The notes: generated from the letters alone by a model not told the origin. A DNA stretch of 54,734 bases from Fictibacillus solisalsi (GCF_900103485.1 NZ_FNHW01000008.1:1-54734); one strand, 5' to 3'. Shown: positions 9,679 through 19,937, numbered from the stretch's first letter. Made by a program: numbers and translations.

Positions 9679-10560
9679 CTATTTGCTTTCTGTATATAGC
9701 TCCTCAAGATCTTCAGCAGAGAACAAGTACGTCTCATTGCAAAATTGGCAGTGAGCTTCTGCCTGGCCGTCTTCTTCAATCATTGCCCTGATTTCCTCTT
9801 TACCTAATGATATGAGCGCATTGGCAATGCGGTCACGCGAACAAGTACATTGAAATGACACTGGCATCTTATCAAGCAGTTTCACATTTTCTTCTCCAAG
9901 CAGTTCAAAAAGAATTTCTTCCGGGGTAAGCCCTTTTTCCACCAGCTTTGAGATCGGAGGAATGGCTGTAATCCGCTCTTCCAAAAGATCAATGATCGCA
10001 TCTGAAGCATTCGGCATCACCTGTATCACAAATCCGCCGGCTGCAAGGATGCTGTTGTCCGGATTAACAAGCACACCCACTCCTACAGAGGAGGGCACCT
10101 GTTCGGAGGCAACAAAATAGTACGTGAAGTCATCCCCGATTTCACCGGAGACCAGAGGCACCTGACCTGTAAAGTTATCACGCAGACCCAAATCTTTAAC
10201 AACGGAAAGAAAGCCCTCTTTCCCTACCGCACGGGCAACATCGAGTTTGCCGTGCTGGTTTAATTCAAAGTGGACTTGAGGGTTTGTAACATATCCCCTT
10301 GATTGCCCGTTTGGATGAGCATCCACAATGATGGCTCCGATGGGTCCTCCTCCCTCAATCTTTACCGTAATTTTGTGCTTATCGCTCTTTAGCATGGAGG
10401 CCATCATGGTGCTTGCCATCATCGTACGGCCAAGTGCCGCAGACGCTGTCGGCCATGTTTGATGTCTGCGCTGAGCTTCACCGACCATTTCTGTTCCTCT
10501 CATTGCATAGGCACGAATTTGCCCGTCAAAAGCCAAAGCCTTGATTAAATAATCCTGCAT
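9679..10560 (-). CDS. hslO: Redox-regulated holdase chaperone Hsp33
   Basis: Cytosolic chaperone activated by oxidative unfolding. The 293-residue protein has the N-terminal Hsp33 domain ([22 protein letters not shown]; the [12 protein letters not shown] strand) and the C-terminal zinc redox switch: CTC followed about 32 residues later by CQFC (near residues 238 and 270), the four cysteines that hold zinc when reduced. The ATG at 10560 is preferred over a GTG three codons upstream because AGGTGAT overlaps the latter. It sits between coaX and cysK as in B. subtilis. Confidence 0.96.
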   Translation of the reverse strand: MQDYLIKALAFDGQIRAYAMRGTEMVGEAQRRHQTWPTASAALGRTMMASTMMASMLKSDKHKITVKIEGGGPIGAIIVDAHPNGQSRGYVTNPQVHFELNQHGKLDVARAVGKEGFLSVVKDLGLRDNFTGQVPLVSGEIGDDFTYYFVASEQVPSSVGVGVLVNPDNSILAAGGFVIQVMPNASDAIIDLLEERITAIPPISKLVEKGLTPEEILFELLGEENVKLLDKMPVSFQCTCSRDRIANALISLGKEEIRAMIEEDGQAEAHCQFCNETYLFSAEDLEELYTESK

Positions 10561-10596
10561 TTTTATCACCTGTCCTTATTTTTCCGCTCAGAAATG

Positions 10597-11373
10597 TTAC
10601 CATTGCGTTCTGCGGTTTTTTGTATATATGAGTTGAAGCCCTTTTAATGTCAAATAGGGATCTACAATATCGATTTGCTGGCATTCCTCAGAAATCAGAC
10701 CGGCCATCCCTCCGGTAGCCACGACCTTTGGATTACTTTTTTCCTGAGCCTTTATTCTTTTAACAATACCCTCAACCTGTCCAACATATCCAAATAAAAG
10801 TCCTGACTGCATGGCACTGACTGTATTTTTGCCAATAATATTATCCGGCTTGGCGAATTCAATTCTTGGAAGCTTGGCCGCGTTTTTATAAAGACCTTCT
10901 GTGGCAACATTGATGCCCGGGGCAATTGCACCGCCCATGTATTCCTTGCGCTCATTGATGTAGCAATACGTGGTGGCGGTACCGAAATCCACGACAACAA
11001 GCGGTGACCCGTAATAATGGATTGCTGCCACTGCATTGACAATCCGGTCCGCTCCCACTTCCCTGGGGTTTTCGTATTTGATATTCAGCCCAGTCTTGAT
11101 GCCAGGGCCGATAACAAGCGGTTTTTTATAAAAAAACTTGATGCACATCCGCTCCAGCGTTGCCATAATATGCGGCACTACCGAAGAGATGATAATGCCT
11201 TCCACTGCTTCCCGTTTAATTTCAGCGTGGCGAAAAAGGCTAAGAATAAGCATTCCGTATTCATCCTCGGTTTTTTCCCTGGAGGTGCTGATCCTCCAGT
11301 GATGCTTCAATTCGTTACCTTCATATATGCCCAGCACGATATTCGTATTTCCTACATCAAAACACAAGATCAT
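10597..11373 (-). CDS. coaX: Type III pantothenate kinase
   Basis: Phosphorylates pantothenate in the first step of CoA synthesis; insensitive to CoA feedback in characterised members. ASKHA-fold motifs: [15 protein letters not shown] at the N terminus, [16 protein letters not shown] near residue 102, [14 protein letters not shown] near 122 and [11 protein letters not shown] near 217. The length of 258 is typical. Its ribosome site (GCGGGG) is weak. It lies just after the ftsH terminator, so its expression may depend on readthrough or on a promoter I cannot see. Confidence 0.96.
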   Translation of the reverse strand: MILCFDVGNTNIVLGIYEGNELKHHWRISTSREKTEDEYGMLILSLFRHAEIKREAVEGIIISSVVPHIMATLERMCIKFFYKKPLVIGPGIKTGLNIKYENPREVGADRIVNAVAAIHYYGSPLVVVDFGTATTYCYINERKEYMGGAIAPGINVATEGLYKNAAKLPRIEFAKPDNIIGKNTVSAMQSGLLFGYVGQVEGIVKRIKAQEKSNPKVVATGGMAGLISEECQQIDIVDPYLTLKGLQLIYTKNRRTQW

Positions 11374-11394
11374 GGAAAATCCCCGCTAACTTTC

Positions 11395-11430
11395 AAAAAG
11401 GATGCCTCTGCGATGAGAGACATCCTTTTT
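11395..11430 (-). terminator. Terminator after ftsH
   Basis: Arms AAAAAGGATG / CATCCTTTTT form a 10-bp stem ending in T residues on the minus strand, between the ftsH stop and the coaX start. Confidence 0.8.
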
Positions 11431-11436
11431 GTGATT

Positions 11437-13344
11437 TTAATCCTCTTTACGTTCTTCTTCATCCTTTTTGTGGATGGTTACTTTCACATCATTTTCCGGA
11501 GAAGAGATCACTTTTCGCTCAGGAAGCTTACCGGTTTTCACAAGCTCCTTGATTTGCTCCTCATCGAGGGTTTCTACATTGAGTAGCGTTTGAGCGATGA
11601 TTTCAAGCTTATCGTTATGCTCTGTAAGAATTTGCTTACAACGCTCATAAGAATCCTTGATGATGTTCTGGATTTCCATGTCAATCTCATGGGCGATTGC
11701 ATCACTGTAGTTTTGCTCGTTGTTAAAGTCGCGGCCAAGGAATACCTGTCCGCCTGAGCTGGAACCAAACTGCATTGGCCCCAATCGGTCACTCATACCG
11801 AATTCGGTTACCATGCGACGGGCAATGCCTGTCGCACGCTGGAAGTCGTTATGTGCACCAGTGCTGACTTCGTTAAATGTGATTTCCTCTGCTACACGTC
11901 CGCCAAGGAGACCAACAATCTTATCAAGAAGCTCTGGTTTTGTCATAAAGTAGCGATCCTCTTTCGGAAGCATAACGGTGTATCCGCCAGCCTGGCCGCG
12001 AGGTACTACAGTTACTTTGTGAACGGTGTCTGCACCTTCAAGCACCAGGCCGATAACGGTATGACCGGCTTCGTGATAGGCGACAATATTCTTTTCCTTT
12101 TCAGAAATAACACGGCTTTTCTTTGCAGGACCTGCGATAACGCGATCGATCGCCTCATCCACATCGTCCATATTAATTTTCTTCTTATTCTGCCTTGCCG
12201 CGACAAGTGCCGCTTCATTCAGCAGGTTCTCGAGATCCGCACCGGAAAAACCAGGTGTGCGCATCGCAATGGTTTTCAAGTTCACTTCTTCACTTAAAGG
12301 CTTGTTGCGGGCATGCACACCAAGTACCTCTTCGCGTCCTTTTACATCTGGGCGGTTAACCGTAATCTGACGGTCAAATCGTCCCGGACGAAGAAGGGCA
12401 GGGTCCAAAATATCCGGACGGTTGGTTGCGGCGATGATGATGATTCCTTCATTGGCACCGAACCCATCCATTTCAACAAGCAACTGGTTGAGCGTTTGTT
12501 CGCGCTCATCATGTCCGCCGCCAAGCCCAGCACCACGCTGGCGTCCTACTGCATCGATCTCATCAATGAAGATGATGCAAGGGGCATTCTTTTTGGCGTT
12601 TTCAAACAAGTCACGTACACGGGATGCACCGACCCCGACAAACATTTCAACAAAATCAGAACCTGAAATGGAGAAGAAAGGAACGCCTGCTTCCCCTGCA
12701 ACTGCACGGGCAAGCAATGTTTTACCTGTTCCAGGAGGTCCCACAAGGAGCACCCCTTTAGGAATTCGCGCGCCAAGAGCGGCGAATTTGCGTGGATCTT
12801 TCAGGAACTCAACCACCTCAACCAGTTCCTGTTTCTCCTCATCCGCTCCGGCAACGTCTTTGAACGTTACCTTTTTCTTTTCTTCATTGTACAGTTTCGC
12901 TTTGCTTTTACCAAAGTTCATTACACGGCTGCCGCCGCCCTGAGCCTGGTTGAGCAGGAAGAAAAACAGGATGAAGATGATGACAAACGGAATGATGGAC
13001 GTGAAAAATGTTACCCAACCGCTTGTTTGTTCTTCTGGCTTGAAATCAATTTTCGCTTTGTTCGTAAGCGCAGTAAGCTGTTTCATGGACTCATCAGAAT
13101 CCGGAGTATAGGTTTCAAAAACCTCTCCCTGTTTGTAGTTGTCAAGCTTACCTCTGACGACATAAACGCCGCCTTCAGGCTGGTATTCAATGCTGTCCAC
13201 ACGCCCATCCTGAATGTACTGCGTTAACTGATCATAACGAATTTTCTTTACTTCATTGTTGGTTCCGTTAAAAAAGCTGACGACACCAACTACAACTAAA
13301 AAGATCAACAAATAGAATATGGTGTTCCGGAAGATCCGATTCAT
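11437..13344 (-). CDS. ftsH: Membrane-bound ATP-dependent zinc protease FtsH
   Basis: AAA+ protease of the cytoplasmic membrane that degrades misfolded membrane proteins and regulators; needed for normal sporulation in Bacillus. In order: TM segment at about residues 7-24 and a second at about 108-130 with a small extracytoplasmic domain between; Walker A GPPGTGKT (near 203), Walker [12 protein letters not shown], second-region-of-homology LLRPGRFDR, and the zinc motif HEAGH (near 423). The tail is highly charged. 635 residues is normal. It follows hpt by about 70 bp. Confidence 0.98.
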   Translation of the reverse strand: MNRIFRNTIFYLLIFLVVVGVVSFFNGTNNEVKKIRYDQLTQYIQDGRVDSIEYQPEGGVYVVRGKLDNYKQGEVFETYTPDSDESMKQLTALTNKAKIDFKPEEQTSGWVTFFTSIIPFVIIFILFFFLLNQAQGGGSRVMNFGKSKAKLYNEEKKKVTFKDVAGADEEKQELVEVVEFLKDPRKFAALGARIPKGVLLVGPPGTGKTLLARAVAGEAGVPFFSISGSDFVEMFVGVGASRVRDLFENAKKNAPCIIFIDEIDAVGRQRGAGLGGGHDEREQTLNQLLVEMDGFGANEGIIIIAATNRPDILDPALLRPGRFDRQITVNRPDVKGREEVLGVHARNKPLSEEVNLKTIAMRTPGFSGADLENLLNEAALVAARQNKKKINMDDVDEAIDRVIAGPAKKSRVISEKEKNIVAYHEAGHTVIGLVLEGADTVHKVTVVPRGQAGGYTVMLPKEDRYFMTKPELLDKIVGLLGGRVAEEITFNEVSTGAHNDFQRATGIARRMVTEFGMSDRLGPMQFGSSSGGQVFLGRDFNNEQNYSDAIAHEIDMEIQNIIKDSYERCKQILTEHNDKLEIIAQTLLNVETLDEEQIKELVKTGKLPERKVISSPENDVKVTIHKKDEEERKED

Positions 13345-13413
13345 TCCTTACCTCCTCAACGACAATGAGACGATCCATTACATTTATTAATGCATGTTAA
13401 ATAATACACAGAA

Positions 13414-13953
13414 TTACTTTTCATATACTTCAGGTTTTAAAACCCCGATATACGGCAGGTTGCGGTAGCGTTCGATATAATCAAGCCCGTAACCTACTAC
13501 AAAGGCATCAGGTACGATAAAACCAGTCAGATCCGGCTTAATGTCCACTTTTCTGCCCGTCGGCTTATCCAGCAAGGTCACAATCTTCACCGAATTGGCA
13601 TTGCGGTGTTTAAAGAGCTGGACAAGATAGCTCAGCGTAAGACCGCTGTCTATAATATCTTCGACAATGATGACATCGCGTCCTTCAAGGGATGTATCAA
13701 GGTCCTTAATAATTTTGACCTCGCCTGAAGAAACGGTTGATGCCCCATAGCTGGACACCGCCATGAGATCAATCTCAAGATGAATATCCATCCGTTTGAT
13801 CAGATCGGCCATAAAAGGCAGGGCACCCTTTAACACTCCAACTACAAGCGGAAACCGATCCTGATAATCCTCTGATAACTGCTTTCCGAGATCCTTAATC
13901 TTTTCCTGAAGCGCTTCCTCGGAAATTAATACTTCTTTAATTTCATCATGCAT
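13414..13953 (-). CDS. hpt: Hypoxanthine-guanine phosphoribosyltransferase
   Basis: Salvages hypoxanthine and guanine with PRPP to IMP and GMP. The 179-residue enzyme shows [15 protein letters not shown], the PRPP motif [14 protein letters not shown] (near 97-110) and [21 protein letters not shown] at the C terminus. The open frame reaches 49 codons further upstream into tilS, but the ATG at 13953 has AGGAGG about 10 nt before it and gives the family length. It is the partner of TilS in B. subtilis, where HprT-TilS controls ftsH expression; the same tilS-hpt-ftsH order is kept here. Confidence 0.97.
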   Translation of the reverse strand: MHDEIKEVLISEEALQEKIKDLGKQLSEDYQDRFPLVVGVLKGALPFMADLIKRMDIHLEIDLMAVSSYGASTVSSGEVKIIKDLDTSLEGRDVIIVEDIIDSGLTLSYLVQLFKHRNANSVKIVTLLDKPTGRKVDIKPDLTGFIVPDAFVVGYGLDYIERYRNLPYIGVLKPEVYEK

Positions 13954-13967
13954 GCTGCTTTGGCCTC

Positions 13968-15368
13968 CTAGACGTCCTGGCAGAAATTTTGAAACTGTAA
14001 GACTAACCATTGCTTGGGACCGCCTGATGGTTGTACTTCGCCATGCTTTATACCTGGAATCCAGATAATGTTCCCCTCCCCGTCTTGCAGGATGGGCCAC
14101 ACATCGCGTTTCTCCCTTTCAAGCTTCTGGTCAATAAAGATATCTTTTACCTTCCGGGTCCCACCCTCTCCCGGCAGCGCCATTCGGTCACCGGATTTGC
14201 GCGTTCTCACAATGATTGGCAGACTTACACTTTTTACATCACATACAAAAACATCTTTTCCCCTTTTCTCATTCGGATACTCTTCTTTATACACAGCGGT
14301 AATCACTCCGACTGGAAGCTCCAGCTTTCCCGGGATATTCAATTCCAACTGATAGCCGGCTTGTCTTTCGGACGGGCCAAAAACGAGCCTGCAACGGTCA
14401 TAGGAACGGATGACGTGTAAATCCTGCGGAAAATGAAGTCGGCCGGAAGGATGGTCACTCCTGAGTAAAGTTAAAAAGCTTTCCTTATGTATGGAGGAAA
14501 GAGATGAAGGTGTTTGCTTATATAGATAGTTTAATATTAGTGTAATCGCCCTTTTTTGTAAAGGAATTGGCATGCCCAGAAATTTGCTTACAGAGACCTC
14601 GACCAAGGAAGCATTTTTCTCTGAAATAGCCGCTTCCAGGCCTTTTTCAGCCTGCTCGGTTAAATACGTTTCATCCTCATAAAAAGTTTCACTTATTTGC
14701 TGAAAGCGAAGATGAACATTTGGATTTTCTTTTTTTAAAAAGGGAAGAACATGGTGCCTGAATCGATTTCTGACATAATCGTCCGTTTCATTGCTCGGAT
14801 CCCTTCTTGGGAAAATCTTATGTACTCTACAATAATGCTCTATTTCGGCCTTTGTTATTCCTAGAAACGGCCGAATAATGCGCGAGGCTCCAAATGGCCG
14901 GCTGGCCCGCATTCCGCCTAGAGCGGTTCCTGAACTTCCTCTTGTCATCCGCATCAGAACGGTTTCGGTCTGGTCATCGCCATGGTGGGCAAGCGCGACC
15001 GAATCGGCATCAAAACGCGAAACAACTTCCGCATAGAAAGCATATCTGCATTCTCTTGCTGCTGACTGTGTACTGGACAGGCCATGCTCCTTTTTGTAGG
15101 CTGCTACATCCACCCGGGTGCTTTCAAACGGAATGCCGTTCTTTTCGCAATACGTCTGGACGTACAAAAGGTCTTCGTAGGATTCATTGCCTCTCAGCAT
15201 ATGATCCACATGCACGGCAATGATCTTCAGACTCTCCCCCTTTCCCCTGTTCCATAAATAATGAAGCAGTGCCATGGAATCCGGTCCGCCGGAAACGCCA
15301 ACGGCTATCGTCTGCCCCTTCTTGATGAGCTGATGTTTTTTCATAAAGTGATCGACCGCCTGAAGCAT
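13968..15368 (-). CDS. tilS: tRNA(Ile)-lysidine synthase
   Basis: ATP-dependent enzyme that converts the wobble cytidine of tRNA-Ile(CAU) to lysidine, changing both codon and amino-acid identity. The N-type PP-loop [12 protein letters not shown] is near residue 24, followed by HVDHMLRG and [12 protein letters not shown]. The C-terminal half carries the TilS-specific domains ([14 protein letters not shown]-type region with [12 protein letters not shown]). 466 residues fits the long Bacillus form. It begins its transcription unit from an extended -10 promoter. Confidence 0.96.
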   Translation of the reverse strand: MLQAVDHFMKKHQLIKKGQTIAVGVSGGPDSMALLHYLWNRGKGESLKIIAVHVDHMLRGNESYEDLLYVQTYCEKNGIPFESTRVDVAAYKKEHGLSSTQSAARECRYAFYAEVVSRFDADSVALAHHGDDQTETVLMRMTRGSSGTALGGMRASRPFGASRIIRPFLGITKAEIEHYCRVHKIFPRRDPSNETDDYVRNRFRHHVLPFLKKENPNVHLRFQQISETFYEDETYLTEQAEKGLEAAISEKNASLVEVSVSKFLGMPIPLQKRAITLILNYLYKQTPSSLSSIHKESFLTLLRSDHPSGRLHFPQDLHVIRSYDRCRLVFGPSERQAGYQLELNIPGKLELPVGVITAVYKEEYPNEKRGKDVFVCDVKSVSLPIIVRTRKSGDRMALPGEGGTRKVKDIFIDQKLEREKRDVWPILQDGEGNIIWIPGIKHGEVQPSGGPKQWLVLQFQNFCQDV

Positions 15369-15434
15369 TTCCTTTCTCTCCTTATCCGGCGCATCCTGAT
15401 GCTTCGCCCATTTTTTTACTTTAAACCTTCCGTA

Positions 15435-15443
15435 AGTATAACA
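15435..15443 (-). promoter_or_regulatory. Candidate extended -10 promoter for tilS-hpt-ftsH
   Basis: Minus strand TGTTATACT: a TGn extension followed by -10 TATACT. The expected -35 position has only a weak TTTCAG. It lies in the 111-bp gap between yabT and tilS. Confidence 0.45.
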
Positions 15444-15479
15444 AAAGGAGACCGGTGCTGAAAGGATTTGCCATTTGCA

Positions 15480-16460
15480 TCACATGGTTTGGCTGATCAG
15501 ATAAAACAGATAAACAATAAACAGGAACGAGCCCAAAAGAACGGTTTCAAACATCATCGCTCTTTTTTTCTTCTTTTTTACTTTTTTATGAGCCGACCGG
15601 CCGCTTGCGCCAGATGTCGTCTGGGAAGGAGCTGACACTTTGCTTCTTCCCTTATTATTCAGGGAAGAAACCAGATCATTTCGCATCTCTTCAGCACTTT
15701 GATATTTACCGTACAGCCCTTTGAGTAAGATGGATTGGTAGTTTGTAAGAAGAGGGCTGCTGCGGATCACTTCCTTCAGCTGCTGCCGCCCGTCTTTCTT
15801 TTTTTCAAAGCGGCTTGGAAAAGCCAGGTTGACCATGATCATACAGGCTGAAAATAAATCATAGGACGGTTCTGCTTTACGTGTACCCAGGCTCCAATAG
15901 CCTCTGTCGAAAAATTCCGTATACTCCTTGATTGACCGTCCGATCTGCGTGGTCCCCCCCACGTCGATCCAACGGATGCGTGACGGTGGGCCAACCACAA
16001 GAAGATTATCCGGTTTAAGGTCACCAAACACCCACCCTGCACGGTGAAGCATACTCAAATCGGTCAGCAGCTGCACGAGGAGAATACCTGCCCATTCTTC
16101 ACTGTGGTTTTTCATAAATTGAAAGAGAGAGTCTCCCTTAAGGTATTCCATAACATAAAAAGGAACCTGCTGGCCGCCCGTAACATAATCATCCACATCG
16201 ATTAAAGAAGGTCCAAGGATTTTGCCCTGGACCCTCGAAAAATGCTTTAACACGTTCACTTCTGAGATGATTGCCATGCTGTCATGCCCGGTCTTGACCG
16301 CTACTTTTCCGCCTTTGCCTGAAGCAAGGTATACTGTGCCTGTGGCTCCCGAACCAAGTTCTCTGATGATGGAATACTCGTTACGGTGCCATTTTCCGGA
16401 AATAATATCTCCGGAATGAAGTTTAGAAACCTGACCCTTCGGAGTATTCTTCTTCATCAC
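15480..16460 (-). CDS. yabT: Sporulation serine/threonine protein kinase YabT
   Basis: Hanks-type kinase without PASTA repeats; the B. subtilis orthologue is a DNA-activated kinase acting on RecA and AbrB-type proteins during sporulation. The 326-residue protein has the glycine loop ELGSGATGTVYLA (near 35), the AVK lysine, a catalytic loop reading HRAGWVFGDLKPDN (near 138) with the HRD motif split by an insert, and DVGG in place of DFG. A lysine-rich stretch (KKVKKKKKRA) precedes one C-terminal TM helix, suggesting a membrane anchor and DNA contact. It starts at a GTG or the adjacent ATG, overlapping yabS by 38 bp. Confidence 0.88.
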   Translation of the reverse strand: MMKKNTPKGQVSKLHSGDIISGKWHRNEYSIIRELGSGATGTVYLASGKGGKVAVKTGHDSMAIISEVNVLKHFSRVQGKILGPSLIDVDDYVTGGQQVPFYVMEYLKGDSLFQFMKNHSEEWAGILLVQLLTDLSMLHRAGWVFGDLKPDNLLVVGPPSRIRWIDVGGTTQIGRSIKEYTEFFDRGYWSLGTRKAEPSYDLFSACMIMVNLAFPSRFEKKKDGRQQLKEVIRSSPLLTNYQSILLKGLYGKYQSAEEMRNDLVSSLNNKGRSKVSAPSQTTSGASGRSAHKKVKKKKKRAMMFETVLLGSFLFIVYLFYLISQTM

Positions 16461-17175
16461 CTGTGATCAATCTCCTTTTTGAACGCCTGTTTGTAAATTC
16501 ATGGATCGCAGCCTTAATGGCCGGACCAGTCGGTGTAATGCCTCCTGACGAAATTTTGGTGAAAGCCTGGGTCAATGAATTCAGCTTGGGCGTCCAATCT
16601 ATCAAAAGCTCGGTTTCGTCTCTTTTACCTGGGAACGCAAACAGCGCAAATTGATTGAAGCCGATCCTCGAGTTCAGCGAGATAGAAAGATCAATAAGTG
16701 ATTCCTGAACGGTAGCAAGCTTCTTTTCCATGCTGCCTGATGCATCCACGAGAATAATCAGCTCGAGATCCATTGTTTCACCAAGGTCATCCACCACTTC
16801 CATTACCTCTCCCCGCTTTTCAGGGGGCAGGTCTTCGATGGTCGATTCTTTGCCGAGTATCTGCTGAAGCTCACTGTTGATGACACCGTGAATGGTCTGA
16901 GTCATTCCCTTCTTGGTTACCATCTGTACGGTCTGAGACAGCTGGGTCGTATACACAATCTGGCTGATGCCGCCTCCGGACAGGGCAATCTCCTCTACTT
17001 CCCGAAGTCCTTTCTGATGATATTCAGGACTGTTCTCCTCCAAGATTCCAATTACATTTATCGTAATGCCATGCTCACGCGCGAGCGCCGCCATGGCGAT
17101 GGGGTCCTCTCCGTGATTGGAGCAGCCATCGGTAATGAGCAACACTTGACGCAGGGTACCTTTTTTCATTTCCAT
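16423..17175 (-). CDS. yabS: VWA-domain protein YabS
   Basis: A 250-residue protein with two von Willebrand A-like segments. The first (about residues 8-80) begins QVLLITDGCSNHGEDP, and the second (about 135-235) has a full metal-site motif, IILVDASGSM, plus ITPTGPAIKAA. No signal peptide or TM is seen, so it is probably cytoplasmic. Between spoIIE and yabT, it is part of the sporulation cluster; biochemical role unknown. Its ribosome site (AGGAG, 9 nt upstream) is partly contained in the hairpin that follows spoIIE. Confidence 0.85.
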   Translation of the reverse strand: MEMKKGTLRQVLLITDGCSNHGEDPIAMAALAREHGITINVIGILEENSPEYHQKGLREVEEIALSGGGISQIVYTTQLSQTVQMVTKKGMTQTIHGVINSELQQILGKESTIEDLPPEKRGEVMEVVDDLGETMDLELIILVDASGSMEKKLATVQESLIDLSISLNSRIGFNQFALFAFPGKRDETELLIDWTPKLNSLTQAFTKISSGGITPTGPAIKAAIHEFTNRRSKRRLITGDEEEYSEGSGF

Positions 17176-17177
17176 TT

Positions 17178-17229
17178 AAAAAAACTCCTCTCATCGAATG
17201 CTGTTATCATCCTTGTCACCGATGAGAGG
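17178..17229 (-). terminator. Hairpin after spoIIE overlapping the yabS ribosome binding site
   Basis: A 10-bp perfect stem (CCTCTCATCG at 17220-17229 pairing with CGATGAGAGG at 17187-17196, minus-strand sense) is followed by AG and seven T residues. It would act as the spoIIE terminator, and its 3' arm forms the left part of the yabS Shine-Dalgarno AGAGGAG. Confidence 0.75.
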
Positions 17230-17253
17230 AAATATACTTTTGATCTATGAAAA

Positions 17254-19749
17254 TTATTGAGCTTTTGGCCGTTTGATGTTGATTTTCGGGAAATGGGGGA
17301 TGGAGGCCCATTTGGGAACGTTCCGGTTGATTTTGGTGACGACAACGGTCATGTCATCTTCGATGGTGTTGGATCCGGTGCGTATGACTTCCTCCATCAG
17401 CAGGTCTGCAACCACCTGGGGATCATCCGTGCCAATCTCTTTGATTTTACGCTTCATCCAGGCATCGATGTTTTCTACATGCTTGGGCCCTTCGTAAATG
17501 CCGTCACTCATCATGATAAGCAGATCCCCAGCTTTTAACTGATCGCTCACAACATCCACATCAAACTCCTCAATAATGCCAATCGGAAGGTTGCTCGCCT
17601 CAATGATCCGCACCTGATCTCCCCGTTTCACAAAACTTGGCGAAGAGCCGATTTTTAAAAATTTCAGCGAGGCATCCTGCAGATCGATCATGGCGAGATC
17701 CAGTGTTGAAAAAATCTCATCGGTTGTACGGAGTGAAAGCACCGAATTTACCGACTTAATCGCCACTTCTTCATCAATACCCGATTTTAAAATTTTTTGC
17801 AGGAGCTCCAGTGTCTCATTACTTTCCCGGAAAGCCCGTTCGCCATTGCCCATTCCATCAGAGATCGCCACCGCATATTTTCCGCCGCCAAGCTCCATGG
17901 TTGAATGGCTGTCTCCTGAAAGCCATGCTCCTCCCTTTGCCGCAGATGCAATGCCCGTTTCAATGACAAATTCGCGCGCTGAACCAAACGCCACATGGCA
18001 GTAGCCATTCGGATAAAAATTACAATCCTCTTTTTTCACCACAATGGTCTCCTGCAAAATATCAGACAGAAGAGGAGCAATAATTTTTTCACACTCCCCG
18101 CTGCCATTGCAACCGGGGAGACTCATCTCAATATCTACATTTGAAGCTTCCAGACTGTAGACATCAATATGTCCCAGCTCAATTCCCGCATTCTGGATCG
18201 CCTCCTTAATCTGCTCTTCCTGCACTTGGTGATTGATGTGCTCCCGCTGGATTTCTTTGGCGAAGTCTCCCATTACCTGTGACACGCCGAGCAGTTGATT
18301 GGCCACCAGTTTCCGGCTTTCCTGAACCTGCTGCTTCAGCCTCTGGCTTGCCTGGTATTGTGACAGCTCTTTGGAGATGGATTCTGTAATTTTTTGCGGT
18401 TTTACACAGTGCTTCTCCCACTCCAGTTTCAGCCTTCGGTCTTTAATTTCCTGATATTGTTCCTGCTCAGTCATAATCTGGGTCATCATTTCATAGGTTT
18501 TAGTAAAATTAACAGCCCAGCACTGTTCTTTTTTAAAACAAGTCTGGCAGGTTTTTTCCGTTACATTGCTTAAAAACAAATCCACCTCATGATCTTGATA
18601 TTCATCGTAGGCACTTTCATTGTACGAAGCAAAGGAGTGGGAAAGAGCCTGAAACATGCTCGAGAACTGCTCCACCCTGTTAGCTGTGACATCCCTGATT
18701 TTTTTTACATATTGCTGCTGTTCATTGGAATGCTCTCTTGTACCCGGAACATAGCGGGCGATGCTGTGAATCACCGCCTGCGGCGTCAGCAAAAAGAGCC
18801 CAATCGCAATGGCAGATTCAATCAGCGTTTTGGTTATGGCAACATTCCCCTCCCCATAGAGGCCGATCAACAAGGTTCCGATTAGCAGCCCGATGCCCAC
18901 CCCGAGCCGCTTTCCTTCCTTCAGCAAACCGCCCAGCAATCCTGAAAAGGCAAGGAGGCTCATCTGATAGAGGCTGCCCACATTTGCCAGACTCAGAATC
19001 AAACCTGTTACCACACCAACAGTTGAACCAATAGCAGCTCCGCCTACAAACGCGAACATCAGTACCAAATATCTAGAAACAATGTGTTCCACGGAATAAT
19101 GATGGATTTCCCACCCGATGGTCCCGGTCATGACAGAAGCCAGCAAAATCATAAAACAGATAATTTCTTCATTCTTTAAGGATTGGGGGATCCGTTTTAA
19201 ATTCAATAAAGGAATGCTTTGTAAAAAGATGAGGGTCAGCACAAGGGAAAGGCCCGCCTCCACTGCTCCCATCATATATTCACTAATCTGGGGAGGCCCT
19301 GAAGTAAAGAAGACGGTTCCGATCCTGGCCGTAAAACTGCTAAGAAATACAACAGCCGGCACCCATCTCATGCGGTTCTTTGTAAACATGTCGGCCATTT
19401 TCTGATAGACTGCATACACCACAACGCCCGCAAGTATGTAAAGCGCATTCATTGGAACATGAGACAACGCACCAGCTACGAGCGCCACTATAGCAAATCC
19501 CGTTCTTTCTTTGCGCAAAATAAACACAGAAGCGATCAACGGCAGGGCAAAAGGAGTAATTTCCGATAAAATCATGGCTCGTCCAAGCAAGAAGCCGATC
19601 GCAAACAACAATAGTCTCCAATTCAACAGTACACCTTCCAGCTTGCTCATGAAGCGCTTGCTAATACCGTTTGACACACTTTGTGTTTTCTCCAGCCAAA
19701 CCATCGCCCGCATGGGTTCCATCACATTCCTGTCCGCCTTTTGATACAT
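17254..19749 (-). CDS. spoIIE: Stage II sporulation phosphatase SpoIIE
   Basis: Membrane PP2C-type phosphatase that dephosphorylates SpoIIAA-P to activate sigma-F in the forespore and joins FtsZ at the polar septum. An N-terminal block of about ten hydrophobic segments (residues about 30-320, starting near FAIGFLLGRAMILSE) is followed by a coiled central region and the C-terminal phosphatase with SDGMGNG (near 628), MMSDGIYEG and DDMTVVV metal motifs. The start at 19749 (831 residues) matches the start of known SpoIIE proteins, although GGAGG abuts the ATG. A promoter with an unusually long spacer lies upstream. Confidence 0.97.
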   Translation of the reverse strand: MYQKADRNVMEPMRAMVWLEKTQSVSNGISKRFMSKLEGVLLNWRLLLFAIGFLLGRAMILSEITPFALPLIASVFILRKERTGFAIVALVAGALSHVPMNALYILAGVVVYAVYQKMADMFTKNRMRWVPAVVFLSSFTARIGTVFFTSGPPQISEYMMGAVEAGLSLVLTLIFLQSIPLLNLKRIPQSLKNEEIICFMILLASVMTGTIGWEIHHYSVEHIVSRYLVLMFAFVGGAAIGSTVGVVTGLILSLANVGSLYQMSLLAFSGLLGGLLKEGKRLGVGIGLLIGTLLIGLYGEGNVAITKTLIESAIAIGLFLLTPQAVIHSIARYVPGTREHSNEQQQYVKKIRDVTANRVEQFSSMFQALSHSFASYNESAYDEYQDHEVDLFLSNVTEKTCQTCFKKEQCWAVNFTKTYEMMTQIMTEQEQYQEIKDRRLKLEWEKHCVKPQKITESISKELSQYQASQRLKQQVQESRKLVANQLLGVSQVMGDFAKEIQREHINHQVQEEQIKEAIQNAGIELGHIDVYSLEASNVDIEMSLPGCNGSGECEKIIAPLLSDILQETIVVKKEDCNFYPNGYCHVAFGSAREFVIETGIASAAKGGAWLSGDSHSTMELGGGKYAVAISDGMGNGERAFRESNETLELLQKILKSGIDEEVAIKSVNSVLSLRTTDEIFSTLDLAMIDLQDASLKFLKIGSSPSFVKRGDQVRIIEASNLPIGIIEEFDVDVVSDQLKAGDLLIMMSDGIYEGPKHVENIDAWMKRKIKEIGTDDPQVVADLLMEEVIRTGSNTIEDDMTVVVTKINRNVPKWASIPHFPKINIKRPKAQ

Positions 19750-19783
19750 CCTCCACACCACCCATTTAGTTTTTGTGTGTCCC

Positions 19784-19817
19784 ATTATAACCACAGGCTA
19801 TTCACATTTTTTGTCAA
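19784..19817 (-). promoter_or_regulatory. spoIIE promoter, Spo0A-dependent type
   Basis: Minus strand: TTGACA (19812-19817) and a perfect TATAAT (19784-19789) separated by 22 bp rather than 17. Long spacers of 21-22 bp are the mark of Spo0A~P-activated sigma-A promoters such as spoIIE and spoIIG. TTTGACA over the -35 resembles a degenerate 0A box. Confidence 0.75.
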
Positions 19818-19849
19818 ACGGTTAGAGCATCTCTCAAAAACTTCTCGAC

Positions 19850-19937
19850 GTACAAATACAAAAATCATGTATTTGCATTGTACAAATACAAAAATCATGT
19901 ATTTGCATGTACAAATACAAAAAAACCCTGCATTTGC
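19850..19937. repeat. Tandem 29-30 bp repeats, each an 8-bp-arm palindrome
   Basis: Units begin at 19851, 19881 and 19910. The first two read TACAAATACA, AAAATCATGT, ATTTGCAT and contain the inverted repeat CAAATACA / TGTATTTG around a 7-nt loop; the third is degenerate and runs into the tRNA terminator. It lies between the spoIIE promoter and that terminator. Confidence 0.85.

Noticed and set aside
13954-14100. 49-codon N-terminal extension of hpt
   Set aside because: It overlaps the end of tilS in another frame, and the ribosome site AGGAGG points to the ATG at 13953.
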